Source: an uncultured Acetatifactor sp. (lineage in GTDB: Bacteria; Bacillota; Clostridia; Lachnospirales; Lachnospiraceae). From it: a stretch of DNA of 64,000 nt. Shown here piece by piece: positions 26,445-34,782 of the stretch (the stretch's first letter is position 1; every line of letters starts with the position of its first letter). The position numbers and the translations under genes were made by a program. The notes under the pieces were generated by a model that saw nothing but the letters and a program-made list of their open reading frames with translations, was not told the origin of the DNA and ran no database searches. Where the stretch lies: contig CAKRZO010000018.1 of the NCBI GenBank assembly GCA_934433135.1, forward strand, positions 12,541 to 76,540, read 5' to 3'.

Positions 26445-27344
26445 TTAATGCTCCGTTCCCGTTTCAACAGAAGATATCTCTACCGTTTTTCCTTCCGTTA
26501 TATAGATATTTTGCGGTACATCTGCTTCGTCACTTTCGTGATAACCATACGCATCCGGTCTTCCCCAATGAGGCATTACCGTCAGAAAAGTCTCTTCCTG
26601 CAGAATCAGTGTAAAAGCTATACGATCTGGGATCTGCTGCGTGAAACAGGTAATCTTATTTTCCCCCTCTTCCAGAAAAAGCAGACAAAAACCTTCTGCG
26701 CCCCCGGCCTGTCTGGTGAGTGTAATCTCGTAGGTACCTGCTGTCAAAATGCCTTCTGCCAAAATGCCTTCTGTCAAAGCACGCGGAACATTTTCTTTTA
26801 AGAAATCCGATAATAAGGCTTTCTGTGCACTTTCCCATGAAAATCCCGTTTCCGGCATTTCCTCATACAGGATCCAATATACATCAACAACCTCCGCAGG
26901 ATTTGTGATATTTTCCATATGGGAGGAATTTCCCATATGGGCAATATCCTCAAGCGCCTCCGACTCAGCCTTTCGTTCCCCGTCGGACAGTATATTCAGC
27001 GTATATCGGAAAGGAAGCGATCCCGTATTCACGATTTTGAGATACTTTACATCCTCACATCCCGGATACCAGTTCTGACAATCAAAAATAACTGCATGAC
27101 CCTCTTCTTCCACATCTTTCCAGTCTGTTTCCGCGTAAAGCACATTGTCCGAAGCAGCAAGTTCCCACCGGCTATCGCTCCAATACATCTTAACGTCAAG
27201 AGAACCTGTTTTTACAACATTTCCAGTATTTTCGACCCTGTCGGCGAACCACGCCCATGTAGTCCCGGTAAATATAACAAGACTTACTAAAAGCGGAAGA
27301 ATGCCCGACACTACTGCATACTTTGAAGTTTTCGTATCCTTCAC
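26445..27344 (-). CDS. TasA/camelysin-like secreted protein (SipW-type signal)
   Basis: 299 residues. The N-terminal membrane segment ends in TGTTWAWFADRVENTGNVVK, the pattern of proteins processed by SipW-like signal peptidases (TasA, CalY). A beta-sandwich-like stretch follows (GSLDVKMYWSDSRWEL, YLKIVNTGSLPFRYTLNIL). TasA proteins form matrix fibres and CalY members can be proteases; the role here is unknown. A small internal duplication (TEGILAEGILTAGTYEI) lies at about 195-210. The start is a GTG at 27344 with GAGGG 7 bases upstream. It sits between GH105 and GH27 genes in one direction, and no sipW gene is seen. Confidence 0.7.
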   Translation of the reverse strand: MKDTKTSKYAVVSGILPLLVSLVIFTGTTWAWFADRVENTGNVVKTGSLDVKMYWSDSRWELAASDNVLYAETDWKDVEEEGHAVIFDCQNWYPGCEDVKYLKIVNTGSLPFRYTLNILSDGERKAESEALEDIAHMGNSSHMENITNPAEVVDVYWILYEEMPETGFSWESAQKALLSDFLKENVPRALTEGILAEGILTAGTYEITLTRQAGGAEGFCLLFLEEGENKITCFTQQIPDRIAFTLILQEETFLTVMPHWGRPDAYGYHESDEADVPQNIYITEGKTVEISSVETGTEH

Positions 27345-27359
27345 TTTTCAGCCCTCAAA

Positions 27360-28505
27360 TTACGCTCTTCGATACTGCTCCAACTCCGTGCACATCAGAA
27401 TAAACGCGCCTGAACCATGCAGATCATTTTTCAGCCTGGATCGTCTGATATAATGCTCATAGGTTCCCTCTTCAATGCAGGTGCCGGTACAGATATTATC
27501 AATGACTAATACCCCTTTTTCATCATAAGAAAGCCTGTTTTCAATTCCTTCAAACCCTTTCTGTAAAACCGGATCGTATTCTTTGCCCAAAATTCCTTTG
27601 CGGATGGCTTTTGCATAAGAATACACAAAAAGACAGGTACAGGAGGTTTCCACCCAGTTACCTTCTTTTTCCGGCTGATCCAGCACCTGGTACCACATGC
27701 CGGTTTCGGGATCCTGATACTTCACCAATGCTTTGAGCAGATCTGCCTCGATCTGTTTCAGTCTTCCCACTGCAGAATGCTCTGCCGGTATATCGTCCAG
27801 GATATCCAAAATAGCTACCGCATACCAGCCTACGGCACGTCCCCAGATCTGACCGGACAGTCCTGTCTTCGGATCCGCCCAGGCTTCCTTCCCAGAGGCA
27901 TCCCAGCCATGGAAATAAAGTCCGCTCTTCTCATCCTTCATGTGCTCATTCATTAAAAATACCTGCTTAATGGCCCGCTCCCGCAGCACCGGATCGCCGA
28001 ACCGTTTTGCATACTTGACAGACAGCGGTCCCGCCATATAAGCGCCATCCATCCACATCTGGTAAGGCTGCGTCATCATATGCCAATATCCACCGTACTG
28101 ATTTACCGGCCAGAAATACATAGACTGCGCAATGGTTTGAATCGCTTTCATGTACTTTTCATCCCCGGTTTCATCATATAAATCATAAAGCAATATGCAG
28201 GGTTGCTTGCAGTCCAGCATCGTAAGAGATCGTTCATTATAATATTTCCCATCTGTTTCCGGAATGGTCAGCTCATGACATACCCCATAAAGGCTTCCGT
28301 CCGGGGAAAGCACCGTATCAAAATACAACTTTATATAATCAAAATACTTTTTCTCCCCTGTAAGCTTCCATACTTTCTGCATACCGGACAGAAAAACACC
28401 CGGAATATAAAACATGGCTCCTTTCGGCCAGAGTTCCCCAGGCGCCTTACTGTCCATAATGGCATTGCAGGCCAGTTCGGCATATTCCAACGGCTGCTTT
28501 TTCAT
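27360..28505 (-). CDS. GH105 unsaturated rhamnogalacturonyl hydrolase-like protein
   Basis: 381 residues of the GH88/GH105 (alpha/alpha)6 barrel family; the Bacillus model is YteR. Motifs include YQMWMDGAYMAGPLSVKYA (with the catalytic-type Asp), GLYFHGWD, GLSGQIWGRAVGWYAVAILD and GMWYQVLDQPEKEGNWVETS. The reaction removes the unsaturated galacturonate from rhamnogalacturonan oligosaccharides left by lyases, releasing rhamnose-ended products. No signal peptide, so it is cytoplasmic and matches the adjacent importer. The start at 28505 (ATG) is preferred over the GTG three codons upstream. Rhamnose from this route could feed the microcompartment at 42-56 kb. Confidence 0.87.
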   Translation of the reverse strand: MKKQPLEYAELACNAIMDSKAPGELWPKGAMFYIPGVFLSGMQKVWKLTGEKKYFDYIKLYFDTVLSPDGSLYGVCHELTIPETDGKYYNERSLTMLDCKQPCILLYDLYDETGDEKYMKAIQTIAQSMYFWPVNQYGGYWHMMTQPYQMWMDGAYMAGPLSVKYAKRFGDPVLRERAIKQVFLMNEHMKDEKSGLYFHGWDASGKEAWADPKTGLSGQIWGRAVGWYAVAILDILDDIPAEHSAVGRLKQIEADLLKALVKYQDPETGMWYQVLDQPEKEGNWVETSCTCLFVYSYAKAIRKGILGKEYDPVLQKGFEGIENRLSYDEKGVLVIDNICTGTCIEEGTYEHYIRRSRLKNDLHGSGAFILMCTELEQYRRA

Positions 28506-28573
28506 AGAAATCACCCTGCCTTTCCTTTTACTATTTCTTATAATACCTCTTATCTTTCATGGCAAAACAACAT

Positions 28574-29434
28574 TTAACTCTTTACAGAGCCCATCATAAC
28601 GCCCTTTTCAAAATACTTTTGCAGGAACGGGTACAAAACGACAATCGGTGTTGATACCACTACAATCAGTGCATACTTCATCAACTGCGCATAGCGCGTC
28701 ATAACAGAATCACCCTTAAGTGCCGTTTCTTCTTCCAGCAGATTCCGCACTGCCAGCTGAACAGGATACAGTGACTTATCTCGTAAATAAATGGATGCCT
28801 GGAACCAGGCGTTCCAATATCCCAACACATGATAAAGAACCAGAACGGCCAAAGTCGCTTTGCTCAAAGGAATCATAATTTTTACCAATATCTGCGTATA
28901 AGAGCCTCCGTCCAGTAATGCCGCTTCTGTTAAGCTCTCCGGAACAGACTGGAAAGCAGTCTTTAAAATAATCATATGAACCGCATTAATCAATCCGGGA
29001 AGAATCAGAGACATCCGGGTATTCATTAATCCGAGATTCTTCACCAGCATATAGTTCGGTACCAGACCACCGCTGAAATACATTGTGATAATAATCATCA
29101 TGGCAACCGCACTTCTTAATTTCGGACCCTTCTGGCTTAAAAAGAAAGCTCCCAGCGCCGTAAAAAATAAATTCATAAAAGTACCCACCGTAGCCAGAAA
29201 CAAGGTATTCAAAAAGCCGGAGATCAGAAGCGGATGCTCTAAAACTGCCTTGTAGGCTCCGAATTCATACGGCTTCAGGGGCATCAGCAGCAACCCCGTA
29301 TTCGAGGAAAGCTTTACCGGATCACTGAAAGAGGCAATGACCGCATAGTAAAACGGGTATGCTGTAATGACAATTAAAATCAGCATTAATAAAATATTAA
29401 AAACATTAAATACTTTTCTTCCTGTTATTTTCAT
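28574..29434 (-). CDS. ABC sugar transporter permease (LplC/YtcP-like)
   Basis: 286-residue integral membrane subunit of a CUT1-type carbohydrate importer, with about six helices. The EAA loop reads EAALLDGGSYTQILVKIMIPLSKA, which contacts the ATPase. The LplC/YtcP branch typically serves complex oligosaccharides such as rhamnogalacturonides. It directly follows the LplB-like permease gene (10-base gap). No ATPase gene is present, as is usual for this class, where a shared MsmK-type ATPase is recruited. GAGGTG precedes the ATG. Confidence 0.9.
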   Translation of the reverse strand: MKITGRKVFNVFNILLMLILIVITAYPFYYAVIASFSDPVKLSSNTGLLLMPLKPYEFGAYKAVLEHPLLISGFLNTLFLATVGTFMNLFFTALGAFFLSQKGPKLRSAVAMMIIITMYFSGGLVPNYMLVKNLGLMNTRMSLILPGLINAVHMIILKTAFQSVPESLTEAALLDGGSYTQILVKIMIPLSKATLAVLVLYHVLGYWNAWFQASIYLRDKSLYPVQLAVRNLLEEETALKGDSVMTRYAQLMKYALIVVVSTPIVVLYPFLQKYFEKGVMMGSVKS

Positions 29435-29444
29435 ACTGTCACCT

Positions 29445-30353
29445 CTACCACAAACTTACATCGGATACTTTGGCACTGATCTTATTGGCAATAATAACCA
29501 GTACAAAATTAATAATGGTGTTGAACAGACCTACTGCGGCACTGAAGCTGTACTCCATTTCCACAAGACCTTTTCTGTATACATAAGTAGAGATAACGTC
29601 TGCTGTCTCATAAATTCCTTCATTATACAGCAGCAATATTTTTTCATGACCTACAGACATAATCGAACCGATTCTCAGAATCAGCTGGATAATAATCATC
29701 GGTGCTATTCCCGGAAGGGTTACGTGAATGGTCTGCCGGAACCTGCCTGCACCGTCAATTGCCGCTGCGTCATACAATTCCTCATTAATGCCGCTCAGAG
29801 CGGAAAGATAAAGAATCGACCCGAATCCCACGCTGCTCCAGATAGAAGAAATGACCTCTATCGGTACAAAAAATTCTTTCCGGGTCAGCAGAGAATTTTT
29901 CTCAATATGAAACACTTGCACTAACAAATTGGTAATAAAACCATTGGTAGAGACAAACTCTTTAATCATGGCACATATGATAACCATGGATATGAAATAA
30001 GGAAGGTAAGATACCGTCTGTACTACTTTTTTAAACTTTCTACTCTTCAGTTCGTTGATTAAAAGCGCTAATACAATCGGCGCCGGAAACCCAAAGAGCA
30101 AATGGGAAAAGCTGATCACCAGGGTATTACGCAGCACACGACCGAAATACATGGAACTGAAAAAATCCCGGAAATGCTTAAATCCTACCCATGTACTTCC
30201 CAAAATTCCCAATCTGGGGCGATAATCCTGGAAAGCAATCATTACTCCGCCCATAGGAATATAGTGAAATATCACGTAATACAGCACTACCGGTATCGCC
30301 ATGATATAAAGGCCGCCGTACCGCTTCCATTCCTTCCTGATACCTTTTAACAT
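29445..30353 (-). CDS. ABC sugar transporter permease (LplB/YteP-like)
   Basis: 302-residue membrane subunit with about six helices. The N-terminal YHIPMGGVMIAF-type segment reads FHYIPMGGVMIAFQDYRPRLG, diagnostic for LplB/YteP permeases. The EAA loop is YDAAAIDGAGRFRQTIHVTLPGIAP. I start at 30353 (AAAGG upstream); ATGs further up would add residues that run into the intergenic region after the binding-protein gene. It pairs with the LplC-like permease downstream and the lipoprotein upstream. Confidence 0.88.
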   Translation of the reverse strand: MLKGIRKEWKRYGGLYIMAIPVVLYYVIFHYIPMGGVMIAFQDYRPRLGILGSTWVGFKHFRDFFSSMYFGRVLRNTLVISFSHLLFGFPAPIVLALLINELKSRKFKKVVQTVSYLPYFISMVIICAMIKEFVSTNGFITNLLVQVFHIEKNSLLTRKEFFVPIEVISSIWSSVGFGSILYLSALSGINEELYDAAAIDGAGRFRQTIHVTLPGIAPMIIIQLILRIGSIMSVGHEKILLLYNEGIYETADVISTYVYRKGLVEMEYSFSAAVGLFNTIINFVLVIIANKISAKVSDVSLW

Positions 30354-30438
30354 ACTTTTTCTACCTTTCATAGAATCAGGCGGTATTACTCTTATCCTGA
30401 CCAGCAATACCGCCTGAAATTTTAATTTGAATCTGTAT

Positions 30439-32094
30439 CTATCTGGAGTTGAATTCATCCAAAGCAGTCTGCATGATTTCAAGACGTCTTTCCAGTCCCA
30501 GTTCCTTCAGCTTTGCAAGATATGCATCGAAGTTATCCAAAGACTCTTCGCCGGAAATGAACTTTGCACGCATTTCACTGACATACGTATTCATATCGCT
30601 GGAAATCTTGCTGTTCTCATCCTTCAGATCCTGAGGTACCGATATGGCCGGAACTTTGTATGTATAACGGTCATTAGCATCCCAGGCCTCTACTGCACCT
30701 CTCTGCTCCGGCATCGCCGTTACCTGTTCAAAGTACTCCAGGCGGCTTACATAAGTCCAGAAGCATCCTCCGCGGCTATACTGATTCATTGCCTGTCCGG
30801 AAGTCAGTCCGTCCGGATTGTTGATAATCAGATCCGTATAAACCGGTTTCCCGTCCTTCATTTCATAACTTACGCCTTCTACACCGAACTGTAAGAAGAG
30901 CTGTCCTTCCTCCGAGTAGCCCCAATCCAGGAATCTCATGGCAAGCTCTTTATTTTTGCATCCGGTAGAGATTAATCCCTTAAACTCGCCGACTGCGTTT
31001 TCCGTAGCGCCGTAATAAGCTCTCTCACCGTTAGCGCCAAGCAAAGAACCGATTCCTCTTAATTCCGCCTCCGGATTTGCTTTCTTCATATTGGGAACAT
31101 AGGTGCCCAGTCCGCCGATGACTGACTGCTGTACCACACCGGTACGACCGTCATAAAGCATACCGTCTACGCTTGCCTGATCCAGCGTCAGATAGTCCGG
31201 GTTGATCAGACCTTCTTCGTACATTGTGTGGAAGAATTCCAGAACCTTCTTATGTTCCGGTTCCGCCCAGCCCAGATGATACTGACCGTCTTTTACATAC
31301 GCACCTGAGGTAATCAGACCGTAGGGAGAACTGAAGAAACCATAGTTAAAGAGCAGGTTCATTCTGTGGGAAGTCAGTGCCATAGGATATTCCGCACCCA
31401 TCTCCTTCTTAAAAGCTCTGAGCATATCCAGAAATTCCTCCGGAGTCGTAGGTGCACTGATTCCCAGTTGGTCTAACCAGTCGCCGCGTACAATCAGACC
31501 ATTGGTAGCCATCATCTTATCATCTCCGGTAAGGAAAGGGAAGCCTATGACGGAACCATCTGATAAGGTCAGCTCTTTGCGGGCATTGGGATAAGCCTCC
31601 AAAACAGTCGCAAGATTAGGAGCCCATTTACTGATCTCGTCTGCTGTCAAAGAAGAAACTATGCCATCATCAACTATCTGCTGATCGTTGCTGGTAAGAA
31701 TTGGAGCCCACATCAGGATATCCGGCAGATCATCTCCTGCAAGAATCAGATTGTAGGCATCTTCTGCTTCATAAGTAACAATCTCCAGCTCTACGCCGGT
31801 TCTCTTCTGATATTCCTCAAAGAAAGGTGTCTGGGTAATATCTGCAGAATTGGGTGTTGTCTTAAAATCATAATACATCATTGCGATAGTCAGCTTTTCA
31901 TCGGTATCCAGAGGATAGGTTACGGTTTCCTCTTCTGCCGCTTCGGAAGACTTTGCAGACGCAGAGGATTCTTGCTTAACTTCGCTGCTCTTGGATGTGC
32001 TTTCCTTGGAAACATCATTGTTTTTGTTGCCGCAGGCTGCCAGGGAACATACCATGGCTGCTGCAAGTAACATAGAGACTACTTTTCTTTTCAT
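30439..32094 (-). CDS. ABC sugar-binding lipoprotein (LplA-like)
   Basis: 551-residue extracellular solute-binding protein. The signal peptide MKRKVVSMLLAAAMVCSLAAC ends in a lipobox with Cys21, followed by an Asn/Ser/Lys-rich tether. The mature protein is a type 1 (LplA-like) carbohydrate-binding protein of the usual 500-550 residues. AAGGAG precedes the ATG at 32094. It heads the importer genes (LplA-LplB-LplC), followed by GH105, the TasA-like gene and GH27. The sensor regulator gene lies directly upstream. Rhamnogalacturonan oligosaccharides are the likely ligand, judged by GH105. Confidence 0.9.
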   Translation of the reverse strand: MKRKVVSMLLAAAMVCSLAACGNKNNDVSKESTSKSSEVKQESSASAKSSEAAEEETVTYPLDTDEKLTIAMMYYDFKTTPNSADITQTPFFEEYQKRTGVELEIVTYEAEDAYNLILAGDDLPDILMWAPILTSNDQQIVDDGIVSSLTADEISKWAPNLATVLEAYPNARKELTLSDGSVIGFPFLTGDDKMMATNGLIVRGDWLDQLGISAPTTPEEFLDMLRAFKKEMGAEYPMALTSHRMNLLFNYGFFSSPYGLITSGAYVKDGQYHLGWAEPEHKKVLEFFHTMYEEGLINPDYLTLDQASVDGMLYDGRTGVVQQSVIGGLGTYVPNMKKANPEAELRGIGSLLGANGERAYYGATENAVGEFKGLISTGCKNKELAMRFLDWGYSEEGQLFLQFGVEGVSYEMKDGKPVYTDLIINNPDGLTSGQAMNQYSRGGCFWTYVSRLEYFEQVTAMPEQRGAVEAWDANDRYTYKVPAISVPQDLKDENSKISSDMNTYVSEMRAKFISGEESLDNFDAYLAKLKELGLERRLEIMQTALDEFNSR

Positions 32095-32255
32095 TTTTCT
32101 CTCCTTAAATTGAAATCTGATTAACGAGTTACTGATTTGACTTCGAAGCAAATTACCTAGTCCAACTATACATATAATTTCTCCATTTTGCCAGTACCAA
32201 AAGCGGTGATTTCCGTACAAAAAACGTATATTTCATTTTTTTCATCTGTCAAAAA

Positions 32256-32299
32256 AAGCTCTCACAGAACCTGAATCGAATCAGATCCTGTGAAAGCTT
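32256..32299 (-). terminator. intrinsic terminator after the AraC sensor gene
   Basis: On the minus strand the arms AAGCTTTCACAG and CTGTGAGAGCTT, with inner CTGA/TCAG pairing, are followed by a run of seven T. It separates the regulator gene from the importer genes. Confidence 0.8.
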
Positions 32300-32300
32300 A

Positions 32301-34475
32301 TTACAATCTCCAGCTTGCCGGAGTTTCTCCTGTTTCTTTCTCAAATGCTCTTCGAAAAGTACGCACGTTGGCATAGCCGACCTTTTCTGATATTTCCTGC
32401 GTAGAATAACTCTTATTTGCCATCAGTTCTTTGGCTTTCTCAATACGAATACTGTTAATATAGTCCATAATCCCCATATCGGTTGCTTCTTTAAAGGCTT
32501 TGGATACATGCCGGGGATTTCTGTCCAGTGCCTCCGCAATACTGCTTAAGCTTAAATTGCAGTCCATATAATTTTCTTTTACATAATTGACTACTTTCGC
32601 AATCATTCTTTTTCCTTCCTTGACCTGTTGCCTGGATATGACACCGATCTGGAATTGCAGCAGATTGCAAAAACATGCCTTCATCTCGTCCTTTGTATGA
32701 GCGTTCATCAGAAGCTCCAGATATCGGAACACCTCTTCCTGTTGTCTGTCATCCGGTACATATTCCCTGAAAATATCCATCACAACCGTAAACATCTCGT
32801 AAATACGCATCTTTAATATTGTAGCATTTTTAACAGATACTCCGTTGGTAGAAAAGATCTTCTCTACAATCGCTTTGGCCTCCTTCACATCCTTCTTTGC
32901 GAAAGCTTCACCGAACCGCTGTTTCCAATATTCTGCAAGAGAATGCAGTTCATCATAATCGGGGAGTACTCTGACATCAATTACGCCATGCCCTCCCGCT
33001 ATTTTCTGATACTCCAACGCCTCCATAACATTCTGATAAAGATGCCTGAGCATCCTGAATTCTTCGCCGATTTCACTCACCGCACCAAAAACAGACATAC
33101 CCCATTTATCATAAAGCAGAGAGCAGAGGTATTCCGCCTTTTTACTGATTTCCCGGCGCCAGTCCTCCTCTTTCGCCGATTGGCAGTCAAATAAGTAGAA
33201 AATAAAGCTGCCATCCTCAACGTGATAAAAATGCTCCTCTTCTACAAGCTCTGAAAAAATATTGTTTATGATAAAAAACGGCAGTTCCTCCTCATCGGAA
33301 TTACTTTCTTCCACTAATACCATAAATCCTGTCAGCAAAATCCTGCCTTTCAAAGAAAACTCGCCTTTTTGATACTCTCCCCGCCCTTTCATAATCATTA
33401 AAAGCCGGGAATTCAGCAATTTCTCCTGCTGTGCCTCCACCAGACTTCTTGCGGTATCCTTTTCATGAGTCAGACTATATAATTTCTTTTTTAACTGATC
33501 AAATTCATTGACATTGTCACATTCTTCCTCACCGAATTCATGAATCATGGTATAGAGCGGCTTGTAATTGATCCGTAAAAGGATCATAATTCCAATAAAA
33601 GCTAAAATCATTACCGATATCAGACTGATCCAAAACGTTCCCTTTATCCCCTGCAATTCAGCCATAAGGCTCTGTTCGGAAAATACCAGTTCATAAGTGA
33701 TTCCCACAATACCCGATTCCTTCTGCATACGAATGAAATAATCTTTTTCATCTATCCAGTCAGGAATATCCGTCACCTTCCCTTTGTGAAATACAAGCGT
33801 ATTTTCTTCATTGATATGAATCAGCATATAGGAATCTTCATTTAGGTATTCCGTCACCTTTTCAATAACCGCCAACGGAACACTTACAATAATATTGTAG
33901 CTTTCCTTTTGTGCCTCGCTCACTGTTTTTGCATAAACCAGACATTCTCCCCGCTTCCAGTAATTCATCACATCCGCTGCAAAGTAACGATCCGAATACC
34001 TTGTTTCCAGACATTCTTTCCACTTTTCAAAGGAAATTAAATCCGCATACTGGTGTTTCATCCCCCTGTAATATATATCCGGTGTGCAGGATATTTCACC
34101 GGTGATCAGATAATCCCTATCCTGCATATAGATCATGCAAAACATATTATCCACACCGTTGCGATAATTGTGCAGCTGATCCTGCAACAGAGCGGTTTTT
34201 CTGTAAAACGCACCATCCATATTATCGCTGCGACGGATTTCTGTAAAGTAATCACTTAAAAAGGCATAAATATAATTTTCACGAAGCAGTTCCATATAAT
34301 GATCTATATTGTCAGCGGCATTATTAAAAGTAAGTTCATTTACCGATATAACTTCTTCTCTCAGCGCTCTGATGCTGATACTATGATTAATCAATACCGC
34401 TGAAATCGGAATCAGAAAAACTAAAATATAAGACCAGGCCCATTTTCGTAAAACACCGTTTCTCTTCCAATGCAT
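32301..34475 (-). CDS. membrane-bound AraC-family regulator (YesN/YtdP-like)
   Basis: 724 residues. A first membrane helix at about 10-30 (WSYILVFLIPISAVLINHSI), an extracellular sensor region, and a second helix at about 285-305 (ISLISVMILAFIGIMILL) are followed by a cytoplasmic part. That part ends in the AraC double helix-turn-helix (LSSIAEALDRNPRHVSKAF, TQEISEKVGYANVRTFRRAF). This class senses extracellular or transported oligosaccharides and activates the adjacent importer genes, as in the Bacillus rhamnogalacturonan cluster. The start at 34475 has AGGGAGAG before it. It is encoded directly upstream of the LplABC-type genes, same strand. Confidence 0.9.
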   Translation of the reverse strand: MHWKRNGVLRKWAWSYILVFLIPISAVLINHSISIRALREEVISVNELTFNNAADNIDHYMELLRENYIYAFLSDYFTEIRRSDNMDGAFYRKTALLQDQLHNYRNGVDNMFCMIYMQDRDYLITGEISCTPDIYYRGMKHQYADLISFEKWKECLETRYSDRYFAADVMNYWKRGECLVYAKTVSEAQKESYNIIVSVPLAVIEKVTEYLNEDSYMLIHINEENTLVFHKGKVTDIPDWIDEKDYFIRMQKESGIVGITYELVFSEQSLMAELQGIKGTFWISLISVMILAFIGIMILLRINYKPLYTMIHEFGEEECDNVNEFDQLKKKLYSLTHEKDTARSLVEAQQEKLLNSRLLMIMKGRGEYQKGEFSLKGRILLTGFMVLVEESNSDEEELPFFIINNIFSELVEEEHFYHVEDGSFIFYLFDCQSAKEEDWRREISKKAEYLCSLLYDKWGMSVFGAVSEIGEEFRMLRHLYQNVMEALEYQKIAGGHGVIDVRVLPDYDELHSLAEYWKQRFGEAFAKKDVKEAKAIVEKIFSTNGVSVKNATILKMRIYEMFTVVMDIFREYVPDDRQQEEVFRYLELLMNAHTKDEMKACFCNLLQFQIGVISRQQVKEGKRMIAKVVNYVKENYMDCNLSLSSIAEALDRNPRHVSKAFKEATDMGIMDYINSIRIEKAKELMANKSYSTQEISEKVGYANVRTFRRAFEKETGETPASWRL

Positions 34476-34686
34476 CTTTGTCTCTCCCTGTCTGTTGCAC
34501 AATTCGGTACCGTTTCTTACACCGTTTTTTATTCTTCTGCCACTATTATACCATTGTTTCGGAAGCTATCAATGCATTTTCTTCTCAAAAATTAGGATTA
34601 TCTTCCCGGAAGTGCAAAATCCTTTTGTTATTTTATTACGTATCCTCTCAATCCGACAGAACTTACATTGCACGGTACACACCAAC

Positions 34687-34724
34687 AAAAGCCCCTCGCA
34701 GTCATCACACTGCAAGGGGCTTTT
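34687..34724. terminator. strong bidirectional terminator
   Basis: The arms AAAAGCCCCTCGCAG and CTGCAAGGGGCTTTT (one mismatch) flank an 8-base loop, with A-rich and T-rich ends suiting both directions. It lies after the stop codon of the nucleotidyltransferase-kinase gene and upstream of the AraC sensor gene. Confidence 0.85.
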
Positions 34725-34782
34725 CGATTCCGATTTTATCTGAATCTTTTATTGATTGTTTTTCCGGTCTTATCTGAAATTC

